Counted from the stretch's first letter, positions 45,353 through 54,548 are shown. The stretch is 64,000 nt of DNA from Salinicola endophyticus (GCF_040536835.1 NZ_CP159578.1:62001-126000), one strand, 5' to 3'. Notes: generated by a model from the sequence alone, not told the origin. Translations and numbers: made by a program.

Positions 45353-47515
45353 ATGCGCCGCTTCCCCGGATTTCCCTATCTTGCCGAGACGCCCGATGCC
45401 GCGGGCGCAGGGGCCGACCTCGACGTGACCGCCGAGGCCGACGCGCACCGCTGGCTGGAGGCGATCGACGACCCGGCGGCACTGGCCTGGGTCGAGGCGC
45501 ACAACCGCGAGACCCTCGATGCCCTGGGCGGGCCCGAGCTCGATACCCTGACCACCGAGCTGCGCGAGATCCTCGATGCCGACGACCGCATCCCCTTCGT
45601 GGTCAAGCGCGGTGAGCACTACTACAACTTCTGGCAGGATGCCGACCACCCGCGCGGGGTATGGCGGCGGACCCACTGGGCCGACTACTGCCAGGCCAGG
45701 CCGGCGTGGGAAGTGCTGATCGATGTCGACGCGCTCAACACCGCCGAGGGCGAGAGCTGGGTGTGGCACGGCGCGCACTGCCTCGAGCCCGAGGACCCGG
45801 CGGGCACCTGGGAGCGGGCGCTGGTCTCACTCTCTCCGGGTGGCACCGATGCCGACGTGACGCGCGAGTTCGATCTCGTCAACAAGCGCTGGGTCGAGGA
45901 GGGCTTCCAGCGGCCCGCGGCCAAGGGCGGGATGAGCTGGATCGACCGCGATACGGTCTATGTCTATACCGATTTCGGTGCCGATGCCGCGGGGCAGAGC
46001 GCGCTCACCAGCTCGGGCTATCCGCGCTGCGTCAAGCGCTGGCGGCGGGGGCAGCCGCTGGCTGCGGCGGAGACGCTGTTCGAGGCGGCGGAGAGTGATC
46101 TGATGGCGGTGGCCTTTCGCGATCGCACCCGCGGCTTCGAGCGCGACTTCATCCACCACGCCCTGGCGTTCTACGAGCAGCGCTTGATCGAACGGCTACC
46201 CGATGGCACCCAACTGCCGCTCGACCTGCCGCTCTCGGCCCAGGCCAGCGTGCACCGCGAGTGGCTGCTGGTGCTGCTGCGCGACGACTGGATGCCAGAG
46301 ACGACCCGATACCCCAGCGGGGCGCTGCTGGCGATCGACTACGCCGCGTTCAAGGCCGGCGCCCGCGACTTCCGCGTGCTGTTCACGCCGGATGCCCGGC
46401 GCTCGCTGGAAGGGTTCGAGTGGACCCGCCACTACCTGGTGCTGGATATCCTCGAAGACGTCAAACACCGCTTCGTGCGCCTCGAACCACGCGCCGAGGG
46501 CGAATGGTCGAGCTTTGCCCTCGACGCTCTGCCAGCCACCGGTGAGGTCGGCCTCTCGGCGGTGGACGACGAGGCCAGCGACGAGGTCTTCGTCGTGGTC
46601 ACCGACTATCTGACCCCGACCACGCTATCGCGCCTCGACCTGGCCCAGGCCGAGACCGCGTCCGCGGCGCCCACGCCGGTCAAGCAGGCGCCGGCTTTCT
46701 TCGAGGCCAGCGGCATGCGGGTCGAGCAGCGCTTCGCCACCAGCACCGACGGCACCCGCGTACCCTATTTCCTCGTGCTGCCGGCGGGCGCTGACGACGT
46801 TTCACGTGAAACAGCGCTGCCCACGCTGCTCTACGGCTATGGCGGTTTCGAGATATCGCTCACGCCGCACTACGCGCCCGACGTGGGGCGCTGCTGGCTC
46901 TCCCGGGGTGGCGCCTACGCGGTGGCCAACATCCGCGGTGGCGGCGAGTACGGCCCGCGCTGGCACCGTGCCGCGCTCAAGGCGGATCGTCACAAGGCGT
47001 TCGAGGATTTCGCCGCGGTGGCTGCGGACCTGGTCGCCAGCGGCGTGACCACGCCGCGCCGGCTGGGTATTCAGGGCGGCTCCAACGGCGGCCTGCTGGT
47101 GGGCAACATGATCACCCGCTACCCGGATCACTTCGCCGCTGCGGTCTGTGAAGTCCCGCTGCTCGACATGCGCCGCTACCACCAGCTGCTCGCCGGCGCC
47201 TCTTGGATGGCCGAGTACGGCGATCCGGACAGCGACGACTGGGAACGCTTCCTGAAGGACTACTCGCCCTACCATAACCTGCACGGTGGCGTGGACTACC
47301 CGGCGGTGCTGTTCACCACCTCGACCCGTGATGACCGCGTGCACCCCGGGCACGCGCGCAAGATGATGGCGAAGATGGAAGCGATGAACGCAGGCGACGT
47401 CCACTACTACGAGAACACCGAAGGCGGCCACGGCGGCGCCGCCGACAACGCCCAGCGCGCCCGGCTCGGTGCGCTGGCGTGGCGTTTTCTGTGGCAAAGA
47501 CTGGGCGGCCGTTAG
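45353..47515 (+). CDS. Prolyl oligopeptidase family serine peptidase (S9)
   Basis: A 720-residue peptidase. N-terminal beta-propeller (about 70-450) gates a C-terminal alpha/beta hydrolase domain. The catalytic Ser lies in GIQGGSNGGLLVGNM near residue 580, Asp in TSTRDDRVHPGHA near 664, and His in EGGHGGAADN near 700; YGYGGFEISLTPHY forms the oxyanion region. No signal peptide is seen, so cytosolic. The start ATG 45353 has AGGAG 8 bases upstream; the in-frame ATG at 45323 would sit almost against the MITE. Cleaves short peptides after proline or related residues; close relatives differ in specificity. Confidence 0.9.
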   Translation: MRRFPGFPYLAETPDAAGAGADLDVTAEADAHRWLEAIDDPAALAWVEAHNRETLDALGGPELDTLTTELREILDADDRIPFVVKRGEHYYNFWQDADHPRGVWRRTHWADYCQARPAWEVLIDVDALNTAEGESWVWHGAHCLEPEDPAGTWERALVSLSPGGTDADVTREFDLVNKRWVEEGFQRPAAKGGMSWIDRDTVYVYTDFGADAAGQSALTSSGYPRCVKRWRRGQPLAAAETLFEAAESDLMAVAFRDRTRGFERDFIHHALAFYEQRLIERLPDGTQLPLDLPLSAQASVHREWLLVLLRDDWMPETTRYPSGALLAIDYAAFKAGARDFRVLFTPDARRSLEGFEWTRHYLVLDILEDVKHRFVRLEPRAEGEWSSFALDALPATGEVGLSAVDDEASDEVFVVVTDYLTPTTLSRLDLAQAETASAAPTPVKQAPAFFEASGMRVEQRFATSTDGTRVPYFLVLPAGADDVSRETALPTLLYGYGGFEISLTPHYAPDVGRCWLSRGGAYAVANIRGGGEYGPRWHRAALKADRHKAFEDFAAVAADLVASGVTTPRRLGIQGGSNGGLLVGNMITRYPDHFAAAVCEVPLLDMRRYHQLLAGASWMAEYGDPDSDDWERFLKDYSPYHNLHGGVDYPAVLFTTSTRDDRVHPGHARKMMAKMEAMNAGDVHYYENTEGGHGGAADNAQRARLGALAWRFLWQRLGGR

Positions 47516-47588
47516 AGCCGCCCGAGAGGGGAGCGAGAGGGAAACGAGAGAGGAGCGAGCAAAAGGCAAAGGCGGCTGGGGCGCCGAG

Positions 47589-48932
47589 TCAGGTCGGCGA
47601 ACCCACGCCGTTGCGCCTTTCTCTCCTGAGCCCGACGGTATACAGCGCATAGGCGCACAGTCCGGTGGCCGGCGCCGAGAAGGCGGCCAGGTCGGGTAGC
47701 TGCATCACCACCATGCCCACCAGGGTGGCGCCGAACCAGGCGCACAGGCCGTGCATGTCGTAGGCGCGGGAAAGGCGCTCAGGCGCCATGGCACTATCCT
47801 CGCTACCGGGCGGGTGGGCCTGGATATAGGCCAGCGCCACGCCGACCCAGGCGACCACGAACACGCCCTGGTAGGCCAGTGCCTTGAGAATGTAGCCGAA
47901 CACGTCGGCCATCATCAGCAGATAGGCGAGCACGCCGATAATGCAACCAGCAACGACTTTGGAGAGCTTGGTGCCGGTGAGCTTGTACACCAGCGCCTCG
48001 AAATTGATCGTCGCCAGATAGTAGTTGGCAGTGTTGATACGGCTCTGGGTGACCCAGACCAGCAGCAGTCCGCCGACACCCATCAGGTCGAGCAGCCCCA
48101 GCACCACCGAGACTTCCGACAGCCCTTCCACCGGGATCATGGCGTCGAGCAGAATGCCGACTAGACCGCTGAACAGAAAGGTCATCAGGTAGAACGGCAC
48201 GCCGAAGGTCACCCGGGCGTGGAAAGTGGCATCTTCGCGGCGGCCGAAGCGGGCATAGTCGAAGGTGAACATCATCAGCACCCAGACGCCCATGTAGTAG
48301 GCGAAGGTCTGGGCCCAGCCCCAGGCCGGGGCGCCACCCGCGGGAACCCGGGTCAGCCAGCCCGTGGGATAGCCGAACTTGGCCATTGCCATGCCCACGG
48401 CGATCAGCATGCCGATGACGTAGACCGGCAGCAGCACGCCGTTGAACTTGTCGAGCCAGTGCTGGACGCTGCCGAAGATCAGCGACACGCCGATGATTGC
48501 AACGATCGCCGTGCAGACGGCCATGCTCAGGCCATTGCTCCACTGACTTAGCACCAGGGCCATGACATAGCCTTCGAACACCGCATAGTAGAGCGCGGTG
48601 GCGAAGAAGATCAGGCTCGCCAGCAGCGCGCCCGCCTGGCCGAACAGACGGCGCGAGAATAGCCCCACGGTGAGCCCGGTGCGCATCGCGTAGCGGCTGA
48701 TCACGGCGTTGATCAGGCCGTAGGCGATCACGGTGAGCACGATGCCGATCAGAGCGTTTACGGTGCCGTAGCTGCGCGCCATCGCTGCCGCCACCACCAT
48801 ATAGAAGATCGCGCTGCACACTGCCCACCAGGCCATCATCAGATTGGCCTTGGGCATGCGCCCGCTGTCGGGTACCGGGCGTTCGGAAAAGTCTAGGTCG
48901 GCGCCTGTCTGCGCCTGGGGAGCGTTAGCCAT
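47589..48932 (-). CDS. NCS1-family permease of the pxp/biotin-carboxylase operon
   Basis: A 447-residue inner-membrane transporter with about 12 helices, related to cytosine/purine permeases (NCS1). Segments include MMAWWAVCSAIFYMVVAAAMARSYG, FSRRLFGQAGALLASLIFFATALYYAVFEGYV and MMFTFDYARFGRREDATFHARVTFG. It is the last gene of the leftward operon, 132 bp after pxpC with a hairpin in between. Its presence suggests that the operon's enzyme acts on an imported nitrogen-containing ring or amide. The substrate is not deducible from sequence. Confidence 0.82.
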   Translation of the reverse strand: MANAPQAQTGADLDFSERPVPDSGRMPKANLMMAWWAVCSAIFYMVVAAAMARSYGTVNALIGIVLTVIAYGLINAVISRYAMRTGLTVGLFSRRLFGQAGALLASLIFFATALYYAVFEGYVMALVLSQWSNGLSMAVCTAIVAIIGVSLIFGSVQHWLDKFNGVLLPVYVIGMLIAVGMAMAKFGYPTGWLTRVPAGGAPAWGWAQTFAYYMGVWVLMMFTFDYARFGRREDATFHARVTFGVPFYLMTFLFSGLVGILLDAMIPVEGLSEVSVVLGLLDLMGVGGLLLVWVTQSRINTANYYLATINFEALVYKLTGTKLSKVVAGCIIGVLAYLLMMADVFGYILKALAYQGVFVVAWVGVALAYIQAHPPGSEDSAMAPERLSRAYDMHGLCAWFGATLVGMVVMQLPDLAAFSAPATGLCAYALYTVGLRRERRNGVGSPT

Positions 48933-49027
48933 GATGGGGATACCTTTTGTTGTGCTTGTTTTATGCAGGAGTCGGGGAGCACCGGGCGGTGCGCTGTCAT
49001 GGCGGTGGTTTTAGCCCTCCTTGACGG

Positions 49028-49049
49028 GGCCCGACGCGGAGGTCGGGCC
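49028..49049 (-). repeat. 8-bp stem hairpin between pxpC and the permease gene
   Basis: GGCCCGAC (49028-49035) and GTCGGGCC (49042-49049) are exact complements with a 6-base loop. No T tract follows, so it may be an mRNA-processing or attenuating structure rather than a terminator. Confidence 0.5.
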
Positions 49050-49064
49050 ATGGGAATATGGTGC

Positions 49065-50036
49065 TCACGGTATCTGCCGCAGCGCCGCCAGGGTGTCCTG
49101 GTATTCGCGCCTTGCCGCCAGTGCCTGTTCGAGATCGACCGCCTCGAAGCGCACCGACTGGTGTGGCTGAATCTGGCCGACCCAATCCATGTCGGCGCTG
49201 ATCACCGTGCCGATCATGGCGTAGCCGCCACCGGAGACGGCATCCCGGTGCAGGATGATCGGCTCGCTGCCACTGGGTACCTGGATCGACCCGATCGGGT
49301 AGCAAGCGTCGACGATGTTCGACGGATCGTTGCCGGCGCCGAACGGTGGCTCGCGCTCCAGGAACGACAGCGTCGAGCCACCCTTGAGGCGATAGCCGAC
49401 CCGGTCCGCTTCCGAGGCCACCGTCCAGGTCTCGGCATAGAATCTTTCCTGGCTGTGCGCTTCCAGGCGGTGGGCGTAGATGCCCGGCACCACGCGTAGC
49501 CGATACGCCTTGGCAAAGCGCGGTATCAAGGGCTCGGGTAGTGCCCGCCCCACGCGTGCAGGGGCTGCCGGGGTGAGGGTGGTCAACTGGTCGCCGGCTT
49601 GCAGTGGCCGCCCGCCGAGTCCGCCGAGCCCACCCAGGGCGTAGGTGCTGCGGCTGCCGAGCGCTTCCGGGACATCGATACCGCCCGCCACCGCCAGATA
49701 GGCGCGTGCCCCCGCGCGCACGAAATCGAAGCTCAGGGTCGCCCCGGCCGGCACCTCGAAGACGGTGTTCAGCGGCTGCGGCCGAGCGTCCACCTTGGGC
49801 GACATCTCGGCGCCGCAAACGGCCACGCAGCAGGCGTGCTCGAAGCGCAGTTCCGGCCCCAGCAGGGCGCACTCGAGCACTGCCGCCCCTTCCGGGTTGC
49901 CGAGCAGCAGATTGGCCGCGCGCAGCGCGCGCTGATCCATGCCCCCGGAGGGCGGGATACCCAGGTGGTAGTAGCCCTGGCGTCCCAGATCCTGGATCGA
50001 GGTGGCGAGTCCGGGTTTGATCACGTCAATGCGCAT
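49065..50036 (-). CDS. pxpC: 5-oxoprolinase subunit C / biotin-dependent carboxyltransferase-family (KipA, AHS2)
   Basis: A 323-residue AHS2/KipA-domain protein. Landmarks are IDVIKPGLATSIQDLGRQGYYHLGIPPSGGMDQRALR, LLLGNPEGAAVLECALLGPELRFE, GSRSTYALGGLGG and, near the C-terminus, SIQVPSGSEPIILHRDAVSGGGYAMIGTV. In PxpABC this subunit works with PxpB in ATP-dependent 5-oxoproline hydrolysis; the same domain is the carboxyltransferase half in urea carboxylase. It overlaps pxpB by 11 bases. Confidence 0.88.
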   Translation of the reverse strand: MRIDVIKPGLATSIQDLGRQGYYHLGIPPSGGMDQRALRAANLLLGNPEGAAVLECALLGPELRFEHACCVAVCGAEMSPKVDARPQPLNTVFEVPAGATLSFDFVRAGARAYLAVAGGIDVPEALGSRSTYALGGLGGLGGRPLQAGDQLTTLTPAAPARVGRALPEPLIPRFAKAYRLRVVPGIYAHRLEAHSQERFYAETWTVASEADRVGYRLKGGSTLSFLEREPPFGAGNDPSNIVDACYPIGSIQVPSGSEPIILHRDAVSGGGYAMIGTVISADMDWVGQIQPHQSVRFEAVDLEQALAARREYQDTLAALRQIP

Positions 50037-50922
50037 GCAGCACCTCCTTCACTTGCTCAGCGACGGCGTCCGGGTCCCGGGAGAACGCATCGAGGTCGAA
50101 ATCGAACGGCGCCACGCGTGGCTGGAAGCGGCCCGCCTTCGCGTCCGCATCGAGACGGTCATAGGTGGCGCGGTCGATGGCGCGGTGCAGGACGATATCG
50201 CCCGGGCGGAAGAAGATCATCGAGTCGTCGATGTGCGGCTGCTGCCCGCTGGGATCGTAGATCGGCATCGGCGTGATCCCGAACATCTGATACCCGCCGG
50301 CCCCGCGCACCGAATAGATGCAGCTGAAGCAGCCCCCGTAGCCCACCGTCTGCTTGGGGGTATCGGTGCGCGGGCGCAGATACTTGGGCACCTGAAGCTG
50401 ACGCTCGCGCGGCACCATCTGGTACATGAACGGCAGTCCGGCGACGAACCCCACCATGGAGACGAACCAAGGGTTGCCGCTGTGCGCGGCGATGAAGGCC
50501 TCGGCGTCGGGCAGGCCATTGATCTGCGCGGCGTAATCGAGATCCGTGCCACTGGGGTCCTGATGCCGATCCCGAAAGCGCATCAGGGTCTCGCGCGTCC
50601 ACGGGTCGTCGTAGAGGACCGGCACCTCGACCACCCGGGTCGTCAGCGTGTTGCGCTGGCGGGCGGCGACCTCGGCATCGAGTGTTTCGAGGGTATCGAT
50701 CAGCGTCTGCGCCGAGATCCGGTCGGGGTCGTAGCGCACCTGATAGGAGGCATTGGCCGGGCAGATCTCGATCAGGCCGGGCAGCGCCAGTTCGCGCAGG
50801 CGCTGGGTAATGGAGAGGGCGCGAAAGAACGCTTCCAGCGTCATCTCTTCGCTGACCTCCACGAACAGATACTCATCGGCGGCCAGGCTATAGCGCGCCG
50901 CCGGGGGGGATGAGGCGGTCAT
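50026..50922 (-). CDS. pxpB: 5-oxoprolinase subunit B (KipI, AHS1 domain)
   Basis: A 298-residue AHS1/KipI-domain protein. Landmarks are RYSLAADEYLFVEVSEEMTLEAFFRA at the N-terminus, LIEICPANASYQVRYDPDRISA, and FVAGLPFMYQMVPRERQLQVPKYLRPRTDTPKQTVGYGG near 170-212. The last of these is the conserved core of the family. It pairs with PxpC. Start overlaps the accC stop by 4 bases, so the four genes accB to pxpC form one tightly coupled unit. Confidence 0.88.
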   Translation of the reverse strand: MTASSPPAARYSLAADEYLFVEVSEEMTLEAFFRALSITQRLRELALPGLIEICPANASYQVRYDPDRISAQTLIDTLETLDAEVAARQRNTLTTRVVEVPVLYDDPWTRETLMRFRDRHQDPSGTDLDYAAQINGLPDAEAFIAAHSGNPWFVSMVGFVAGLPFMYQMVPRERQLQVPKYLRPRTDTPKQTVGYGGCFSCIYSVRGAGGYQMFGITPMPIYDPSGQQPHIDDSMIFFRPGDIVLHRAIDRATYDRLDADAKAGRFQPRVAPFDFDLDAFSRDPDAVAEQVKEVLHAH

Positions 50923-52316
50923 AGTGCGGTCTCCTGAGCGGCAGGGGCAGAGGAAGAGGCAGGGGGCAACGGCGTGTCGGCGAGCCAGCGCTCCAGGAAG
51001 CCGATATCGAACTCGGCCGCGCGCAGCGCCGGTGTCTCGAGCAGCCGCTGGTGCAGTGAGGCGGTGGTGGTGAAGCCTTCGAGCACGAACTCGTTCAGGG
51101 CCCGAGCGGCCCGCGCCAGGGCGGCCGCGCGACTGTCGTCCCAGACCACCAGCTTGGCCACCAGCGAGTCGTAGAACGGCGGCATGCGATACCCCTCGAA
51201 CAGCGCGCTGTCGATGCGGATACCGGGCCCCGTGGGCCAGATGAGGCGTGCCACCGTGCCCGGCGAGGGGAAGAAGTCGCGGGCCGGGTCTTCGGCATTG
51301 ATGCGCATCTCCACGGCCCAGCCACGGCGCTGGATCTGGGACTGCGCGAAGCGCAGGCGCTCGCCGCTGGCTACGTGCAGCATTTCACGCACCAGGTCGA
51401 TACCGGTCACCGCCTCGGTGATCGGGTGCTCGACCTGGATACGGGTGTTCATCTCGATGAAGAAGAACTCCCCGCTGCGACTATCGAACAGATACTCCAG
51501 CGTGCCGGCGCCGACATAGCCCACGTGTTCGGCCAGGCGCACGGCGGAGTGGCACAGTGCCTCGCGCGCCGCCTCGTCGAGTGCCGGCGACGGGCACTCC
51601 TCGAACAGCTTCTGGCGGCGACGCTGCAGCGAGCACTCGCGCTCGAACAGGTGCACCACGCGCTCGCCGTCGCCGAGCACCTGGACTTCGATGTGCCGGG
51701 CGCGCTCGATGAAGCGCTCGAGATAGACCCGGTCATCGCCGAAGGCCGCGCGCGCTTCGGCCTGGGCAGCCTGCAACTGGCGGTCGAATTCGTCGGCGTT
51801 CTCGACCACGCGAATGCCGCGGCCACCGCCGCCGGCAGCAGCCTTGATCAGCAGCGGGAAGCCGATCTCCGCCGCCATCGCTGCGGCACGTGCCGGCTCG
51901 CTCACCGCGCCCGGTGAACCGGGGACCACCGGCACCCCGGCATCGACCGCAGTCTGGCGTGCCATGGCCTTGTCGCCCATGCGCTCGATGATGGCGGCAT
52001 CGGGGCCCACGAAGACCATACCGGCTTCGACCACGGCACGGGCGAAAGCGGCGTTCTCGGAGAGGAAGCCGTAGCCGGGGTGAACGGCGTCGGCGCCGCA
52101 CTCGCGCGCGGCCTGGAGGATCGCGGCGGCGTTCAGATAGCTCTTGGTCGCCTGGGCCGGGCCGATGCTCACGCCCGCATCGGCCTGACGCACCGCCAGG
52201 GAGTCGGCATCGGCCTCGCTGTGCGCGACGACGCTCTCGATACCCAGTTCGCGCGCGGCGCGCACGATACGCAGGGCGATTTCGCCGCGATTGGCGATCA
52301 GCAGTCGTTTGATCAT
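50919..52316 (-). CDS. accC: Biotin carboxylase subunit (operon-specific AccC paralogue)
   Basis: A 465-residue ATP-grasp biotin carboxylase. Landmarks are RLLIANRGEIALRIVRAARELGI at the N-terminus, VHPGYGFLSENAAFARA, the glycine-rich ATP loop AAAGGGGRGIRVV near residue 160, and EFFFIEMNTRIQVEHPITEAVTGIDLV near 285 with the catalytic Glu/Asn/Arg set. It carboxylates the biotin of the adjacent carrier using bicarbonate and ATP. Association with pxpABC instead of accA/accD, together with overlap to both neighbours, argues that it serves this operon and not fatty-acid synthesis. Confidence 0.9.
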   Translation of the reverse strand: MIKRLLIANRGEIALRIVRAARELGIESVVAHSEADADSLAVRQADAGVSIGPAQATKSYLNAAAILQAARECGADAVHPGYGFLSENAAFARAVVEAGMVFVGPDAAIIERMGDKAMARQTAVDAGVPVVPGSPGAVSEPARAAAMAAEIGFPLLIKAAAGGGGRGIRVVENADEFDRQLQAAQAEARAAFGDDRVYLERFIERARHIEVQVLGDGERVVHLFERECSLQRRRQKLFEECPSPALDEAAREALCHSAVRLAEHVGYVGAGTLEYLFDSRSGEFFFIEMNTRIQVEHPITEAVTGIDLVREMLHVASGERLRFAQSQIQRRGWAVEMRINAEDPARDFFPSPGTVARLIWPTGPGIRIDSALFEGYRMPPFYDSLVAKLVVWDDSRAAALARAARALNEFVLEGFTTTASLHQRLLETPALRAAEFDIGFLERWLADTPLPPASSSAPAAQETAL

Positions 52317-52573
52317 GGCGCGGTCTCCAGGATTGCCAGCGGCTGCCCGGCCTCGACCACGGCTTCATCCTCGACCTCGATCGAGACGAGGGTGCCCGCG
52401 GCCTCGGCTTTCAGTTCGCAGAACTGCTTCATCACCTCGATCAGCCCGATCACCGTATCCGCCTCGACCCGCTGCCCCGGTTCCACGAAGGGCGCTTGAT
52501 CCGGGGCCGGGCGACGATAGAACACGCCGGGAAAAGGGGCCTGAATCGTGTGTTGGGACGGTTGTTGGGACAT
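52313..52573 (-). CDS. accB: Short biotin carboxyl carrier protein
   Basis: An 86-residue biotinyl domain without the N-terminal extension of full-length AccB (about 150 residues). The biotinylation Lys is K49 in IEVMKQF, with EVMK replacing the classical AMKM. QAPFPGVFYRRPAP and GTLVSIEVEDEAVVEAGQPL form the two halves of the barrel. It overlaps accC by 4 bases and lies 82 bases after pxpA. It would carry carboxyl groups between AccC and the PxpB/PxpC pair, if that pair acts as a carboxyltransferase. Confidence 0.88.
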   Translation of the reverse strand: MSQQPSQHTIQAPFPGVFYRRPAPDQAPFVEPGQRVEADTVIGLIEVMKQFCELKAEAAGTLVSIEVEDEAVVEAGQPLAILETAP

Positions 52574-52655
52574 AGGGGTATCTCCTGCCTGATTGTGATT
52601 GTGTCGAGATCTCTCATCCGTTGGCGTCGCGGGAGCGGCACGCTCCCCGAGGGCG

Positions 52656-53411
52656 TCAGGTCGTGCGGATCGTGAATCCGGCCTGGGTCAGCGCCTCGCG
52701 GGCGGCGGTGGCCAGGTCCAGGGCACCGGGGGTATCGCTGTGAAAGCAGATCGATTGGAAACTGACCGCCACGCGGCGCCCGGTCACGCTCTCCACCACC
52801 CCGTCGCGACAGGCGGTGAGCACCTTGTGCGCCACGCGTTCAGGGTCGAGTGCATCGCTGCCGCGCACCAGGATGATGCTGCCCTGATCGTCGTAGTCGC
52901 GGTCGGCGTAGAACTCGTGGACCCGCGGCAGGGCCGCGTCCGCAGCGGCGCGATCCAGCGCCGAGCCGGCCAGACAGTAGATCGGCAGGCCGGGGGCGCT
53001 GGCCGCCAGGGCCCGGGTCAGCGCGGCGGCAAAGGGCTCATCGCGCGCGGCATGCATGTAGAGCGCCCCGTGCAGTTTGAGATGATGCAACCCGATACCG
53101 TCACGACTGGCCAGTTCGCGTAGCGCGCCCAACTGGTAGAGCACGTCGTTCACCAGCTCCTCGGCGCTGGCATCGATATGCCGGCGGCCGAAGCCGACCA
53201 GATCGCGGAAGCCGGGATGGGCGCCCACCGCCACGCCCTGGCGTGTCGCCTCGCGCAGGGTCCGCGCCATCGTCGAGGGGTCGCCGGCGTGGAAGCCGGT
53301 GGCGATGTTGGCGCTACTGATCAGCGCCAGCAGATGGCGATCGATGTCGTTGTCGATCCGCCAGGCGCCGAAGCCTTCGCCCATGTCTGCGTTGAGGTCG
53401 ATCGTGGTCAA
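52656..53411 (-). CDS. pxpA: 5-oxoprolinase subunit A (LamB/YcsF family)
   Basis: A 251-residue LamB/YcsF protein (with TTG start). Landmarks are TTIDLNADMGEGFGAWRIDND at the N-terminus, LISSANIATGFHAGDPSTMART and VGAHPGFRDLVGFGRRHID, then HHLKLHGALYMHAARDE, with His and Asp residues of the presumed active site. TTG at 53411 is preferred: GGAGG lies 7-8 bases upstream and the N-terminus then matches the family. An in-frame ATG at 53435 lacks such a site. Known PxpA acts with PxpBC in cleaving 5-oxoproline to glutamate. Confidence 0.88.
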   Translation of the reverse strand: MTTIDLNADMGEGFGAWRIDNDIDRHLLALISSANIATGFHAGDPSTMARTLREATRQGVAVGAHPGFRDLVGFGRRHIDASAEELVNDVLYQLGALRELASRDGIGLHHLKLHGALYMHAARDEPFAAALTRALAASAPGLPIYCLAGSALDRAAADAALPRVHEFYADRDYDDQGSIILVRGSDALDPERVAHKVLTACRDGVVESVTGRRVAVSFQSICFHSDTPGALDLATAAREALTQAGFTIRTT

Positions 53412-53469
53412 GGTAGGGCCTCCGGTTAGCGTCATGCCCCATTTACAACCCGGTGCCGAAGCGGGTGGA

Positions 53470-53497
53470 ATTATTAATTCTTGTTTTGTACTTTCAA
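53470..53497 (-). promoter_or_regulatory. Promoter of the pxpA operon, divergent to the LysR gene
   Basis: On the minus strand TTGAAA (53497-53492), a 16-base spacer and AATAAT (53475-53470), five of six consensus bases in each. The near-palindrome GAATTATTAATTC (53468-53480) overlaps the -10 box and could be part of a LysR-type binding site. Confidence 0.6.
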
Positions 53498-53521
53498 AAA
53501 ATCCGATAGCCGAGTGCTGCC

Positions 53522-54427
53522 ATGTCCCGTGATCCCTCCCTGCGCAAGCTACGCTACTTCCAGGCGGTGGCCGAAAGCGGCACGGTCACCCAGGCTGCGA
53601 TCGACCTCAACGTCTCGCAGTCCTCGATCACCACCGGGGTGCGTGAAATCGAGGAGCAGCTCGGCGTGGCGCTGTTCCAGCGCACCTCACAAGGCATGCA
53701 GCTGACGCACCAGGGCAGCCGCTTTCTCAACCAGGTGCGGCATGTATTTCAGGCCGTCGACGAGGCGTTCGAGGGCAGGCAGGAGAACCCCACGAGCGTG
53801 AGCGGCAGGCTCGACCTGGCGATGAGCTATACCGTTGCCGGCTACTTTTTGCCGCCGCTGCTGGCGCGCTTTCAGCGCCGCTACCCTGGCGTGGAACTGT
53901 GTCTGCACGAAGTGCCGCGGCCCGCCATTCTGCAGGGGCTGCAGAGCGGGGCCTACGATCTGGGTATCGTGCTGACGTCCAACGTCGATCACAGCTCCCG
54001 GGTCGAGCGGCTGCCGCTTTTGCATTCGCGCCGCCGGCTGTGGGTCAGCAGCCACCATCCGCTACTCGCGCGTGAGCGCGTCGGCCTGCGCGATCTGGTC
54101 GACGAGCCCTACATCATGCTGACGGTGGATGAAGCCGATCAGACTGCGCTGCGCTACTGGGCCCCCACGGGGCTCTCGCCCGACGTGCGTTTTCGCACCT
54201 CCTCGGTGGAGGCGGTCCGCAGCATGGTCGCCAACGGCACCGGCATCAGTATCCTGTCGGACATGGTCTACCGGCCCTGGTCGCTGGAGGGCCGGCGGAT
54301 CGTGCACATCGATCTCGACGATCCCATTCCCACCATGGAGATCGGGCTGGCCTGGGGGCGCGAGGCGCCTCTCTCGGCGACGGCGCGGGCTTTTCACGAC
54401 CTGGCCCAGGCCACGGTGCACGAGTAA
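53522..54427 (+). CDS. LysR-family transcriptional regulator, divergent from pxpA operon
   Basis: A 301-residue LysR regulator. Winged helix-turn-helix in residues about 5-65 (LRYFQAVAESGTVTQAAIDLNVSQSSITTGVREIEEQLG), then the two-lobed effector-binding domain (SGRLDLAMSYTVAGYFLPPLLARF near 92, GIVLTSNVDHSSR near 150, VANGTGISILSDMVYRP near 240). Divergently oriented to the pxpA-accBC-pxpBC-permease operon with 110 bp between, the usual layout for a LysR activator and its target. The effector is probably the substrate of that operon. Confidence 0.9.
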   Translation: MSRDPSLRKLRYFQAVAESGTVTQAAIDLNVSQSSITTGVREIEEQLGVALFQRTSQGMQLTHQGSRFLNQVRHVFQAVDEAFEGRQENPTSVSGRLDLAMSYTVAGYFLPPLLARFQRRYPGVELCLHEVPRPAILQGLQSGAYDLGIVLTSNVDHSSRVERLPLLHSRRRLWVSSHHPLLARERVGLRDLVDEPYIMLTVDEADQTALRYWAPTGLSPDVRFRTSSVEAVRSMVANGTGISILSDMVYRPWSLEGRRIVHIDLDDPIPTMEIGLAWGREAPLSATARAFHDLAQATVHE

Positions 54428-54548
54428 GCGCACCGGCTCGTCTCCCGAGCCGCGTCTTGGTGCTGCGCGTGGCGCTCGGGCATACTGAGCGCCACGCTTC
54501 TCCCGCCCGCTCGGCCGGCGGGACACACCGACACGGAAGACCTCACCA

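Noticed and set aside
47516..47588. Purine-rich GAGAGG-type repeats between the oligopeptidase and permease genes
   Set aside because: Short and irregular; no defined unit or pairing.
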